A DNA stretch of 61,326 nucleotides, from contig JAICXB010000025.1 in the NCBI GenBank assembly GCA_025980765.1, forward strand, positions 1 through 61,326, in the 5' to 3' direction. The notes under the pieces are model-generated. The model was given only the letters and a program-made list of their open reading frames with translations. It did not search any database and had not been told where the DNA came from. A program made the position numbers and the translations under genes. Source of the stretch: Terriglobales bacterium. Its GTDB lineage: Bacteria; Acidobacteriota; Terriglobia; Terriglobales; Acidobacteriaceae. Positions 8,492 through 17,032 of this stretch are shown piece after piece; position 1 is the stretch's first letter, and each line of letters begins with the position of its first letter.

Positions 8492-9513
8492 GCACACGAC
8501 CGTTTCAATCCGTTTCACTCAGTCCCATGCCACAGATGCAGTCGTGGTGTGAGGACCTGATCTCTATTCACGATCTTGGGCCTACGGGCGTTAGTGCCGT
8601 GCTCGATTTGGCAGCGTTGCTCAAAGCTCGTCCGGAAGACTTTCGCGGAGCGCTGTTTGGCAAGCAGTTGGCGCTATTCTTTGAAAAGCCTTCACTGCGT
8701 ACCCGGCTGACGTTCGAAGCCGGCATCAACAGCCTGGGTGGAAGCTCGTTCTTCTTCGATCAGACCAATGCCCGTCTCGACGCGCGAGAATCGCTGAGCG
8801 ACATCGCGCACAATCTCGAACGTTGGGTGGACGGCATTATCCTGCGCACCTTCGATCACGCCACCGTAACTGCGATTGCCCAGCACGCGAATATTCCCGT
8901 GATCAACGGGCTCAGCGACCTCGAGCATCCCTGCCAGGCATTGGCAGACTATCTGACCCTGCAGGAGAAATTCGGCGATTTGCGCAAAGTGAAACTTGCA
9001 TACGTGGGAGACGGAAACAATGTCGCCCACTCGCTGCTGCTGGCGTCTGCCTGCCTCGGCAGCACGATTCACATCGCCACTCCCGCGGGGTACGAGCCTA
9101 ATTCGGGAATCGTCAGTAGCGCGAAGAAGATCGCCGCAACCACCGGGGCTTCCCTCCATATCGGCAATGATGCGGAGAAGGCCGTGACCGGCATGGATGC
9201 CATTTACACGGATGTCTGGGCCAGCATGGGGCAGGAGAGCGAAGCGGCGGAGCGCAAAGCCACATTCGCCGCGTATCAAGTCAACGAGCAGCTCTTCGCA
9301 CATTCCGCGCCGCACGCGCTGTTCCTGCACTGTCTGCCGGCGCATCGTGGAGACGAGGTCACTGCCGGCGTAATCGACTCACCGCGGTCCGTCGTTTTCG
9401 ACCAGGCCGAGAATCGACTGCACGTGCAGAAGGCGATACTGTTGTTGTTGCTCGGCGGCAGCATTCATCGCTTCTCGCCTGCCTTCAAGCGGACAAGGAG
9501 AACCCATGCCTGA
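8488..9513 (+). CDS. argF: Ornithine carbamoyltransferase
   Basis: Forms citrulline from ornithine and carbamoyl phosphate. The carbamoyl-phosphate loop is SLRTR (Ser69-Arg73, in FEKPSLRTRLTFE), followed by LEHPCQALAD, the ornithine SMG loop (DVWASMGQE) and HCLPAHRGDEV. The SMG loop argues for ornithine rather than acetylornithine as substrate. Most likely start is TTG 8488, overlapping the argD TGA as TTGA with AAAGGAG six bases upstream; ATG 8527 is an alternative. 341 aa. Confidence 0.93.
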   Translation: MSTRPFQSVSLSPMPQMQSWCEDLISIHDLGPTGVSAVLDLAALLKARPEDFRGALFGKQLALFFEKPSLRTRLTFEAGINSLGGSSFFFDQTNARLDARESLSDIAHNLERWVDGIILRTFDHATVTAIAQHANIPVINGLSDLEHPCQALADYLTLQEKFGDLRKVKLAYVGDGNNVAHSLLLASACLGSTIHIATPAGYEPNSGIVSSAKKIAATTGASLHIGNDAEKAVTGMDAIYTDVWASMGQESEAAERKATFAAYQVNEQLFAHSAPHALFLHCLPAHRGDEVTAGVIDSPRSVVFDQAENRLHVQKAILLLLLGGSIHRFSPAFKRTRRTHA

Positions 9514-10729
9514 AAAAGTTGTGCTCGCGTATTCCGGAGGACTCGATACTTCCATCATCATCCCCTGGCTCAAGGAAAACTACGCCTATGACGTGGTCGC
9601 CATGGTTGCCGACGTTGGCCAGGGAGATGACCTGAAGGCCGTCACCGAGAAGGCCTACAAGACCGGCGCGTCAAAGGTGGTGGTGCGCGACATGCGCGAG
9701 GAGTTCCTCACCGACTACATCTTTCCCGCAATCGGTGCGGGCGCGGTATATGAGCACAAGTACCTGCTGGGCACATCGCTGGCGCGTCCGGTGATTGCCA
9801 AACATCAGGTCGAGGTCGCATTGGGCGAGAACGCCACCGCGGTGGCGCACGGATGCACCGGCAAAGGCAACGATCAGGTGCGCTTCGAACATGCATATCA
9901 GGCGCTCGCGCCGCAGCTCAAGGTGATCGCTCCCTGGCGGGAGTGGGACTTGAAGTCGCGCGAAGACTGCCTCGCCTATGCCGAAAGCCGGGGAATCTCC
10001 GTCGCTGCCAGCCGCGAAAAGATCCATAGTCGCGACCGCAACCTGCTGCACGTGAGCCATGAAGGCGGAGAACTCGAAGATCCCGCCAATGCGCCTCTGG
10101 AATCCACCTGGCAGTGGACCAAGTCGCCCGAGTCAGCTCCGGATAAGACCGAGCAGATCGAGATTGGATTTGATTGTGGTATTCCCACTTCTGTAAACGG
10201 GAAGCGGCTCTCTCCGGTCGCGCTGCTCGAAGTTCTGAACGACATAGGAGCGCGCAATGCTGTCGGCCGAATCGATTTGGTCGAGAACCGGTTTGTCGGC
10301 ATGAAGTCGCGGGGTTGCTATGAGACTCCTGGGGGCACGCTGCTCCTCGCTGCCCACCGCGAACTCGAAGCCCTGTGCCTCGATCGCGATCTCATGCACT
10401 TCAAGCAGCATGTCGCACTCAAGTATGCGGAATTGGTCTATTTCGGGCTCTGGTTCACACCGTTGCGTGAATCGCTCGATGCATTCGTCACCAGCACGCA
10501 ACGCGAAGTCAGCGGCACGGTTGGGCTCAGCCTCTACAAAGGGAATGTCTCGATCACTGGCCGCAGCTCGGAGCACTCGCTGTATCGCACCGATCTGTCT
10601 TCGTTCACCATGGGCGAGAGCTACGACCAGAAGGACGCGGCCGGATTCATCCGCATCCTGGGCCTGCCTGCGCGCTCGCGGGCACTGCTGCGCAAGCAGG
10701 AAGCCAAGCCCGAGGAGGTCACGGCGTAA
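9506..10729 (+). CDS. argG: Argininosuccinate synthase
   Basis: ATP-dependent condensation of citrulline and aspartate. The PP-loop AYSGGLDTS is at residues 8-16; GCTGKGNDQVRFE and EDPANAPLESTWQWT follow as in the family. 407 aa, normal length. The ATG overlaps argF by eight bases and has AAGGAGAA just upstream. Fourth enzyme of the operon's coupled series. Confidence 0.96.
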   Translation: MPEKVVLAYSGGLDTSIIIPWLKENYAYDVVAMVADVGQGDDLKAVTEKAYKTGASKVVVRDMREEFLTDYIFPAIGAGAVYEHKYLLGTSLARPVIAKHQVEVALGENATAVAHGCTGKGNDQVRFEHAYQALAPQLKVIAPWREWDLKSREDCLAYAESRGISVAASREKIHSRDRNLLHVSHEGGELEDPANAPLESTWQWTKSPESAPDKTEQIEIGFDCGIPTSVNGKRLSPVALLEVLNDIGARNAVGRIDLVENRFVGMKSRGCYETPGGTLLLAAHRELEALCLDRDLMHFKQHVALKYAELVYFGLWFTPLRESLDAFVTSTQREVSGTVGLSLYKGNVSITGRSSEHSLYRTDLSSFTMGESYDQKDAAGFIRILGLPARSRALLRKQEAKPEEVTA

Positions 10730-10731
10730 AC

Positions 10732-12135
10732 ATGAAGATGTGGTCGGGGCGCGCGCGTCTTCCGCTCGATCCGGAGTTCGAGCAATGGCAGCGCTCGTTT
10801 GTTTTTGACAAGCGTTTGCTGGCGCATGAGATTGCTGCCAGCCGCGCGCACGCGCGCGCGCTGACCCGCATCGGCGTGCTCTCCACCACGGAATTGACAT
10901 CATTGCTACAGGCGCTTGACCGGATTCAGCTCTCGCTTGAACGCGATCCGCAGTTCCTCGATGACAGTGAGGCCGAAGACGTTCACCATTTTTTGGAGCG
11001 GCGTTTAGTCGAATTCGCCGGCGACGCGGGACTGAAGCTACATGCCGGCCGCAGCCGCAACGAGCAGATCGCGACGGACCTGCGCCTGTTTGTGCGCGCC
11101 ACCATCGACGAAATCCACGTGCACCTCCTTTCTTTTCTGGAAGCGCTTGCCGCCAAAGCGCAAGCCGCAGGCGATGCGGCCATGCCCGCGCACACGCATC
11201 TGCAACCCGCCGAGCCGGTGCTGGTCGCCCACTGGCTGCTGGCATATGCCGAGATGCTGCTGCGCGACCACTCGCGCCTGAGCGATTGCCGCGCGCGATT
11301 GAACTTTTGTCCGCTCGGATCCGGCGCGGTTGCCGGCGCAACCTTGCCCATCGATCGCGATGCGATCTCCCGCGATCTCGAATTCACCGCTCCCAGCGCG
11401 AACAGCATCGATGCAACCAGCGACCGAGACTTCGCCGTCGAGTTTGTTCAATCATTGGCCGTTCTGGGAACACACCTCAGCCGTTGGGCCGAGGAAATGA
11501 TTGTCTTTTCCACGCGGGAGTTTGGCTGGGTGCGACTTCCCGAGGCGTATTCCACTGGCAGCAGCGCAATGCCGCAAAAGATGAATCCCGACGCGCTGGA
11601 ACTGATCCGCGGCAAATCGGCGCGGCTGGTAGGCGCGGCGACTGCATTGCTAGTGACAATCAAGTCGCTACCGCTGGCCTACAACAAGGATCTGCAGGAG
11701 ACGCAGGAGCCAGTCTTCGATGCGGCGGCAACGGCGATCGAGTCCCTGAAGCACGCTGCCGGCGTAATGCGCAGCTGCGAGTTCGATCTCGCACGCATGA
11801 GCGCCGCCGCGCAATTGGGATTCATGAATGCCATGGCGGCGGCGACGTATCTTTCCCGAAAGAGGATTCCCTTCCGTTCTGCTCACAAGATCGTCGGAAA
11901 AGCTGTGAGCCACTGTCTCCAGCAGGGCTGCGAGCTTGGCGATCTGTCGCTCGAGCAGCTCCGGCAGTTCAGTCCGGAGTTCGATCAGGATTTTTATTCG
12001 GCGATCACCCTGGATGCGGTCCTCGGGTGCCACGATGTTGCCGGGGGCACAGCGCCGGCCCGCGTCCATTCGGCCCTGCAGCAGATTCAACAGCGCATTT
12101 CCGCGCTCCAGGAGGCACTCCATGCGCACGCGTAG
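10732..12135 (+). CDS. argH: Argininosuccinate lyase
   Basis: Cleaves argininosuccinate to arginine and fumarate. HAGRSRNEQ (105-113), HTHLQPAEP (154-162, proton-abstracting His region) and the superfamily signature GSSAMPQKMNPD (276-287, mobile-loop Ser278) are present. 467 aa. It starts two bases after the argG stop and overlaps the following acetyltransferase gene by 14 bases. Confidence 0.96.
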   Translation: MKMWSGRARLPLDPEFEQWQRSFVFDKRLLAHEIAASRAHARALTRIGVLSTTELTSLLQALDRIQLSLERDPQFLDDSEAEDVHHFLERRLVEFAGDAGLKLHAGRSRNEQIATDLRLFVRATIDEIHVHLLSFLEALAAKAQAAGDAAMPAHTHLQPAEPVLVAHWLLAYAEMLLRDHSRLSDCRARLNFCPLGSGAVAGATLPIDRDAISRDLEFTAPSANSIDATSDRDFAVEFVQSLAVLGTHLSRWAEEMIVFSTREFGWVRLPEAYSTGSSAMPQKMNPDALELIRGKSARLVGAATALLVTIKSLPLAYNKDLQETQEPVFDAAATAIESLKHAAGVMRSCEFDLARMSAAAQLGFMNAMAAATYLSRKRIPFRSAHKIVGKAVSHCLQQGCELGDLSLEQLRQFSPEFDQDFYSAITLDAVLGCHDVAGGTAPARVHSALQQIQQRISALQEALHAHA

Positions 12136-12637
12136 AGCGGTCCTTCCCGATGTGGAACAGATTCACGCGTTGATTGCCCAGTACTCGCCCGACGGCACCC
12201 TGTTGCCGCGTTCACTGGCGGAGCTGTCGGAAAATGTCCGCGACTTCGTCGTGGTCGAAGAGGAAGGCGAGATTATCAGCTGCGGCGCATTGCACTTCTA
12301 CGGCCGGCATCTCACGGAGATTCGGTCAATCGCCGTATCGCCAAAACACAAGGGCAAAGGCGCCGGACGTGTGCTGATTGATGCGCTGCTGGAAGAAGCC
12401 GAATACCATCGCATCACCTGCGTCTGCCTCTTCACCCGCATCCCCGATTTCTTTGCCAAATTCGGTTTCGAGTACGCCCGCCGCGAAGAGCTGCCCGACA
12501 AGATTTACAAAGATTGCCTGAAATGCCCGCGCTTGCACGCCTGCGATGAGGTTGCGATGTATCGCGGCACCCTGCCGAAGATTGCGGCGGTGAGTTTGGA
12601 GCAGATTCAGGTGCCACTGGCGTCGCTGCAGGCGTAG
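12122..12637 (+). CDS. argA: Short GNAT N-acetyltransferase, probable N-acetylglutamate synthase
   Basis: A 171-aa GNAT protein of the small ArgA type that lacks an amino-acid-kinase domain. The acetyl-CoA-binding motif IAVSPKHKGKGAGRVLI is at about 70-86, and the FTRIPDFFAKFGFEYARREELPDKIY pattern (in two adjoining pieces) with a Cys pair (CLKCPRLHAC) resembles the short synthases used by organisms without classical ArgA. The start ATG 12122 lies inside argH (14-base overlap); the open frame extends upstream but into argH coding. Its place at the end of the arg operon supports making N-acetylglutamate for ArgB. No argJ or argE is in the window. Confidence 0.85.
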   Translation: MRTRRAVLPDVEQIHALIAQYSPDGTLLPRSLAELSENVRDFVVVEEEGEIISCGALHFYGRHLTEIRSIAVSPKHKGKGAGRVLIDALLEEAEYHRITCVCLFTRIPDFFAKFGFEYARREELPDKIYKDCLKCPRLHACDEVAMYRGTLPKIAAVSLEQIQVPLASLQA

Positions 12638-12678
12638 AGATGCCGCGCGTATTTCCCAGAAGTTGTCATCCCGTGCGG

Positions 12679-12804
12679 CTACTTGGCTTTCTGCTTGCCA
12701 CTCGCCGCCAACTGCTTCTTCATCTCTTCGCGCTTCAAACGCATTTTGCTGACGTGCTTGCGCCGGCGGTTGTCACGGGCTTTGTCTCCGTTGATGAGGG
12801 ACAT
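12679..12804 (-). CDS. 41-aa highly basic conserved-type protein
   Basis: A short gene starting at ATG 12804 with a GGAG site about nine bases upstream. It encodes 41 aa beginning MSLINGDKARDNRRRKHVSK and ending with a Lys-rich tail, with about 40% Lys/Arg. I recognise the MSLINGDKAR opening from small uncharacterised bacterial proteins, but not a function; binding to nucleic acid is a guess from charge. It sits just upstream (on the opposite strand) of nothing obvious and downstream of the BIG2 lipoprotein on the same strand, 15 bases after that gene's stop. Confidence 0.7.
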   Translation of the reverse strand: MSLINGDKARDNRRRKHVSKMRLKREEMKKQLAASGKQKAK

Positions 12805-12818
12805 TGATCTTCAATCTC

Positions 12819-13502
12819 CTATTGCACTGTAACGCTGATGGTTCCGGTAACGCTTCCGGATGTAGCGGTAATTGTCGTGCTGGTTCCCGATGCAAGCTTA
12901 GCGGTAACCAATCCGGTGCTGGAAACCGTCGCTACATTGGAGTTAGAGGACGTCCAGGTCACTGAGTTCGTCACATTCTGCGTGCTTCCATCCGATAACG
13001 TGGCGGTGGCAACAAGTTGATCCTGGGTTCCCGCAGTCAGTAGGATCGTTCCGGTTTGTCCACTTGTATCAGACACACTGATGCTGCTGACCGTATTGTT
13101 GCTCACGGTCAATGTCGTCGCTGCACTTTGGCTACCCGAGGTTGCTGTAATTGTCGTGCTGCCGGTTCCTGCGCCCGCCGTCGCCAAGCCAGCGCTATTG
13201 ATGGTCGCAATGTTCGTCGATGACGAAGTCCAGGTAACGGTGGAGGTCACATCGCGCGTGCTGCCGTCCCCAAATGTTCCCGAAGCGGTGAACTGCTGGG
13301 TCTTGTTCGGCTCAACGGTAGGGTTCCCCGGCGAAATCGAAACTGCCACCAGCGTGTTTCCCGAGGGGAAGAACTGGCCGCAGCCGGTAAGCGCCAAGGC
13401 CGCACTGATACCAAGAACCACCCCGAGCAGCGAGCGGCGACCATGAGCAGACTGTTTTGCGCGCAGCAGCCCGCCGGCCCTGTAACTCTTTAACTTCATC
13501 AT
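12819..13502 (-). CDS. Lipoprotein with two BIG2 (Ig-like) domains
   Basis: From the ATG at 13502 the protein has 227 aa: a basic N-terminus, a hydrophobic stretch and a lipobox LTGC (Cys41), then two Thr/Ser-rich BIG2 repeats (about 48-132 and 135-227) with the pattern TWTSSSTNIATINSAGLATA and TWTSSNSNVATVSSTGLVTA. It is predicted to be lipid-anchored outside the inner membrane and to act in adhesion or surface structure. The start region exists in two tandem 29-bp copies. The open frame extends to 13586, but AGGAGG and the ATGATG in the inner copy favour 13502. Confidence 0.8.
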   Translation of the reverse strand: MMKLKSYRAGGLLRAKQSAHGRRSLLGVVLGISAALALTGCGQFFPSGNTLVAVSISPGNPTVEPNKTQQFTASGTFGDGSTRDVTSTVTWTSSSTNIATINSAGLATAGAGTGSTTITATSGSQSAATTLTVSNNTVSSISVSDTSGQTGTILLTAGTQDQLVATATLSDGSTQNVTNSVTWTSSNSNVATVSSTGLVTAKLASGTSTTITATSGSVTGTISVTVQ

Positions 13503-13549
13503 GCAGACGCATTCCTCCTGAACTTCATCATGCAGACGCATTCCTCCTG
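13492..13549 (-). repeat. Tandem duplication of a ribosome-site/start-codon unit
   Basis: Two identical 29-bp copies lie at 13492-13520 and 13521-13549. Read on the minus strand each unit carries AGGAGG and ATGATGAAGTT, i.e. a complete initiation region. The inner copy starts the lipoprotein; the outer one starts a 10-codon ORF. Confidence 0.9.
13499..13531 (-). CDS. Possible 10-aa leader peptide created by the duplication
   Basis: ATG 13531 opens MMKFRRNASA and stops at TGA 13501-13499. That stop overlaps the lipoprotein start as ATGA. AGGAGG lies upstream only in the outer copy, so this could be a translationally coupled leader. There is no independent evidence that it is made. Confidence 0.3.
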   Translation of the reverse strand: MMKFRRNASA

Positions 13550-13614
13550 AACCAAACGAACGAGGCGGCAAGTCCCTCATGCACACTTTATTCCCGCTGG
13601 TTCATTGTAATGGG

Positions 13615-13646
13615 TTGCCAAGGTGAGCCGCTGGTGAACATATAAT
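13615..13646 (+). promoter_or_regulatory. Probable promoter of tRNA-Ile
   Basis: A perfect -10 TATAAT at 13641-13646 lies about 40 bases before the tRNA. The only -35-like element is TTGCCA at 13615-13620, with a long 20-bp spacer, so the -35 is uncertain. Confidence 0.4.
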
Positions 13647-13685
13647 CGCAAAGAGGCGCCGATTCTGACCCGTGCCTTCAACAGT

Positions 13686-13761
<76 letters not shown>

Positions 13762-13816
13762 GCATTGCAGCTTTGGCAACGCTGCTTCTCGTGAGGCGCT
13801 TCACTACAATCGAGCT

Positions 13817-14041
13817 GTGAACTCTGCCGGCAAACTGCTGATTGCAGGAGGCGCGCTGCTGATCTTCGCCGGCATTCTCGTACTGCTCGCAGGACGCCTG
13901 AACCTGCCGCTCGGACGCTTACCCGGTGATATCAGCTATCGCGGCAAGAACACCGCTTTGTTTTTTCCAATCACGACCTGCATCATTCTCAGTGTTCTGC
14001 TCAGTCTAATCGTGTGGATCGTGGGCCGGTTCATGCGCTGA
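13817..14041 (+). CDS. DUF2905-type small membrane protein
   Basis: 74 aa starting at GTG 13817. Two transmembrane segments (about 5-27 and 50-71) flank the loop RLNLPLGRLPGDISYRGKN, whose LGRLPGDI motif is the hallmark of DUF2905. Inner-membrane protein of unknown function. It follows the tRNA by 55 bases, with a repeat-rich spacer downstream before xseA. Confidence 0.85.
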   Translation: MNSAGKLLIAGGALLIFAGILVLLAGRLNLPLGRLPGDISYRGKNTALFFPITTCIILSVLLSLIVWIVGRFMR

Positions 14042-14052
14042 GAAGGAAGCGA

Positions 14053-14201
14053 TGCGTTTCAAGTAAGTCGTTTCAGCAAAACCGCTTCGAAAAAAAGCGT
14101 TTCAAGAACCGGAGGCTCCCGTCACAATGTCGAGGAATTGGACTTTGAAACGCCTCTTCTGAAACGGTTTTTCCTTGAAACGCCGTTTCTGAAACGATTT
14201 T
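14053..14201. repeat. GCGTTTCAAG-family hairpin spacer, copy 1
   Basis: GCGTTTCAAG (14054 and 14097) and CGTTTCAG words are mirrored by TTGAAACGCC (14145, 14174), CTGAAACG (14159, 14190) and related words, giving several possible hairpins between the DUF2905 gene and xseA. The same word family recurs at 37655-37732 and 38162-38335. Confidence 0.75.
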
Positions 14202-14233
14202 TGCTCCCCGTCGTCCGATAGACTCTTCTTTCC

Positions 14234-15601
14234 ATGTCTTCGCTCGAACAGCTCGGGTTTAGCTTCCAGCCGCAGCGCCGGGTGTGGACAGTGCGCGATC
14301 TGGTTAGCAACGTGCGCACCGGGTTGGAGCGCGAGTATACCGACGTATGGATTGGCGGGGAGATTTCCAACTACCGGCCTGCCGACTCGGGCCATCTTTA
14401 TTTCACGCTCAAAGACGGCGACGCCCAGCTTAAGGTGGTGATGTTTCGCACTCAGGCGCGCCTTCTGCGCTTCCGTCCTGCCAATGGCATGGAGATCCTT
14501 GCCCGCGGTCGGATCACGATTTACGAAAGTCGCGGCGAATTGCAGCTCATGGCCGAGTATCTGGAGCCAAAAGGCGCAGGCGCGCTGCAGATTGCGTTTG
14601 AGCAACTCAAAGCCAAGCTCGCGGCCGAAGGCCTGTTTGAGACTGCGCGCAAGAGAGCGATTCCCAAATTGCCCCGCGCGATCGGCGTAGTCACGTCGCC
14701 GCGAGGCGCCGCTATTTACGACATGCTGAATGTTTTGCGGCGGCGGCACGCGAGCGCGCGTTTGCTGATTTATCCGGCGCAGGTGCAGGGCGATGCTGCC
14801 GCTAGTGAAGTCAGCGCAGGCATTCGCTACTTCAACAAAACTCAGAAGGTGGATGTGATTGTCATCGCGCGCGGCGGCGGTTCGGTCGAGGACTTGGCTG
14901 CCTTCAACAATGAAGGACTGGCGCGAACCATCGCCGCCTCCGATCTGCCGGTGATTTCGGCTGTAGGACATGAAACCGATTTCACTATAGCCGACTTTGT
15001 TGCCGACCTGCGTGCGCCCACTCCCTCTGCCGCCGCCGAACTGGTGATTTCGGCGCGGCAGCAGCTGGAACAACAGATTGCCGCATTGCATCTCCGCCTG
15101 GAGCACGGGATGCGCTATGGGTTAATGGTCCTGCGTCGAAAATTTCAGGACTCAGGCCAGCAGCGCGCGCAAACCCGCATGACCGATGCGATTCACCGCC
15201 GGCAGCAGCGCCTCGACGAGCTTTCTGCGCGTCTGCTCGGCTCGGAAAATTTCCTACTGCAAAACTATCGCCGGCGTCTGGAGCTGGCGGCCGTTCGCGT
15301 TCGTCATCACGATCTGCGCAGAATTTTTCAGGGCATGCGGCGCGATCTGCAAACATCCTCTTCCCAGCTTCCGCGCGCGATGCAGTCCACACTCTTCGTC
15401 CGCCGCGCGCGATGGCAGCAGTTACATGGACGTCTGGAAGCCCTATCACCGCTCAATATCCTGGAACGCGGATATGCCGTTGTCTTCGGGCCGGAGAACA
15501 AGCCAGTCACGGACTCCGAGCAAGTTGCGGTTGGCGACGATCTCCGCATTCGTCTGGCGAAAGGAAGAGTCGGAGCCAGGGTGGTTTCACGCGAGAAGTA
15601 A
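14234..15601 (+). CDS. xseA: Exodeoxyribonuclease VII large subunit
   Basis: 455 aa with the N-terminal OB domain (VWIGGEISNYRPADSGHLYF, about 39-58) and the catalytic core: GVVTSPRGAAIYDML, IARGGGSVEDLAAFNNE, ISAVGHETDFTIADFVAD and LRAPTPSAAAEL. It degrades single-stranded DNA together with the XseB small subunit, which is not in this window. ATG 14234 agrees with family N-termini. Confidence 0.95.
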   Translation: MSSLEQLGFSFQPQRRVWTVRDLVSNVRTGLEREYTDVWIGGEISNYRPADSGHLYFTLKDGDAQLKVVMFRTQARLLRFRPANGMEILARGRITIYESRGELQLMAEYLEPKGAGALQIAFEQLKAKLAAEGLFETARKRAIPKLPRAIGVVTSPRGAAIYDMLNVLRRRHASARLLIYPAQVQGDAAASEVSAGIRYFNKTQKVDVIVIARGGGSVEDLAAFNNEGLARTIAASDLPVISAVGHETDFTIADFVADLRAPTPSAAAELVISARQQLEQQIAALHLRLEHGMRYGLMVLRRKFQDSGQQRAQTRMTDAIHRRQQRLDELSARLLGSENFLLQNYRRRLELAAVRVRHHDLRRIFQGMRRDLQTSSSQLPRAMQSTLFVRRARWQQLHGRLEALSPLNILERGYAVVFGPENKPVTDSEQVAVGDDLRIRLAKGRVGARVVSREK

Positions 15602-15603
15602 AG

Positions 15604-15734
15604 GCAAAACCACAGCTTTACACGGATTTCATTGTTGAGCACGGATTCCACGGATTGCTTTAATTAACTGTTGGTGTCTTAATCCGTGTGATCCGTCAAA
15701 TCCGTGAAATCCGTGGTAAAGCTTTTGGTTTTGC
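15604..15734. terminator. Large mirrored hairpin between convergent xseA and alr
   Basis: The left part reads GCAAAACCACAGCTTTACAC then GGATTTCA. The right part mirrors it as TGAAATCCGTGGTAAAGC then TTTTGGTTTTGC. Between them the word ATCCGTG is repeated on the right (ATCCGTGTGATCCGTCAAAT, then CCGTGAAATCCGTGG). It fills the whole convergent gap and would act as a bidirectional terminator. Confidence 0.65.
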
Positions 15735-16892
15735 TTAGTTCGTGTATTTCCGCGGAACGCGTTTGCTGATGGCGCACAGGACCTCATAAGGGATGGTCTC
15801 GATCTCACGTGCCATGTCCCAGGCTGTGATCTTGCGTTGGCCCTGTTCGCCGATTAGCACGACTTCGTCTCCGATCTCAGCGCCAGGAATTTGCGTTACA
15901 TCGATCGTAGTCACGTCCATCGAGACTTTGCCGACAATCTGGGCGAAGTCGCCGCGCACCAGCACGCGCCCGCGCGATGAGAGCCGGCGATTGAGGCCGT
16001 CGCCGTATCCCACTGCGAGGGTCGCGATCGTTGCTGGGGCGCTGGTCACGTAACTGCCGTTGTAGCCGATCGCCTGTCCGGCCTGGGCCCGCCGCAGATC
16101 GATAATGCGCGCCTTCCACGCCAATACCGGCTGCACCGGCGGTTCGCGAAGCTCGTGCGGCGCTCCAGCGATCGAGACAATGGGGAGAAAATATCCATAC
16201 AGGGAAATGCCCGGACGGACCAGATTGGGTTGGCCGCTTCCGCGCCATGTTGATTCCTGAGTGATCACCGCAGCGCTGTTGGCGAGATGAAAGCATTCCG
16301 GACGCAGACCCGCGCTGGCGATTTCGCGAAGTACCTCTCGATATTTCGCGATCTGCCGCACAGTACCGGGCGCGTCAGCCACTTCAGACGATGCCAGGTG
16401 GGAATGCACACCTTCGAGTCGCAGCGATGTTGCGCGCTGAATTTCTGCGAGCAGTGCCGGCAGGTTCTCCGGCAACACTCCCTGCCGGGCCATTCCTGTA
16501 TCCACTTCAACGTGCAACGGAAAAGGCCGCTTCCCAACCTTCTCCTCCGCTTGAGCGAGTGCACGCACTTGCTCATCGTTCCACACTGCCGGCGTGAGGT
16601 CGTGCTCCACGACAGCCTCCGCCTCGCCTCGCCAGATTCCACTCATCAGCAGAATGCGCCCGGAGATGCCCGCGCGCCGCAGAGCAATTCCTTCGTCGGC
16701 ACAGGTCACGCCAAACCATTTCGCTCCGCTCTGCTCCAGCGCGCGCGCGCATTCAATCGCGCCATGCCCGTAGGCATCGCACTTCACGACGGCGCAGACG
16801 GTTGCATGAGGCGCAACAAAATCGCGAATCAACTCGAAGTTATGACGCAGCGCCGGAAGAGATACTTCGGCCCAGGTAGGACGGGAAGACAT
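15735..16892 (-). CDS. alr: Alanine racemase
   Basis: Interconverts L- and D-alanine for peptidoglycan. PLP lysine Lys37 is in AVVKCDAYGHG; the catalytic-tyrosine region GYNGSYVTSAP and TLAVGYGDGLNRR follow; VSMDVTTIDVT and GDEVVLIGEQG are C-terminal-domain motifs. 385 aa, normal. It is convergent with xseA. Confidence 0.95.
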   Translation of the reverse strand: MSSRPTWAEVSLPALRHNFELIRDFVAPHATVCAVVKCDAYGHGAIECARALEQSGAKWFGVTCADEGIALRRAGISGRILLMSGIWRGEAEAVVEHDLTPAVWNDEQVRALAQAEEKVGKRPFPLHVEVDTGMARQGVLPENLPALLAEIQRATSLRLEGVHSHLASSEVADAPGTVRQIAKYREVLREIASAGLRPECFHLANSAAVITQESTWRGSGQPNLVRPGISLYGYFLPIVSIAGAPHELREPPVQPVLAWKARIIDLRRAQAGQAIGYNGSYVTSAPATIATLAVGYGDGLNRRLSSRGRVLVRGDFAQIVGKVSMDVTTIDVTQIPGAEIGDEVVLIGEQGQRKITAWDMAREIETIPYEVLCAISKRVPRKYTN

Positions 16893-17032
16893 GGATCGAG
16901 TGTAAATAGGAACCTAAGGAAATGATGAATGCTGAATTTTGAATGCTGATGAAAATTGATCGTCGATCGACTTACATTCAAAATTCAAAGATCAGGAATT
17001 CAAAACTACTTGTTCGATATTTCCGTGGTGAA

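Noticed and set aside
10133..11341. 402-codon minus-strand open frame opposite argG/argH
   Set aside because: Entirely antisense to two well-supported enzymes; Arg/Ala-rich translation without motifs. A GC-skew shadow.
14102..15106. 334-codon minus-strand open frame opposite xseA
   Set aside because: Antisense to a complete exonuclease gene and shows no domain.
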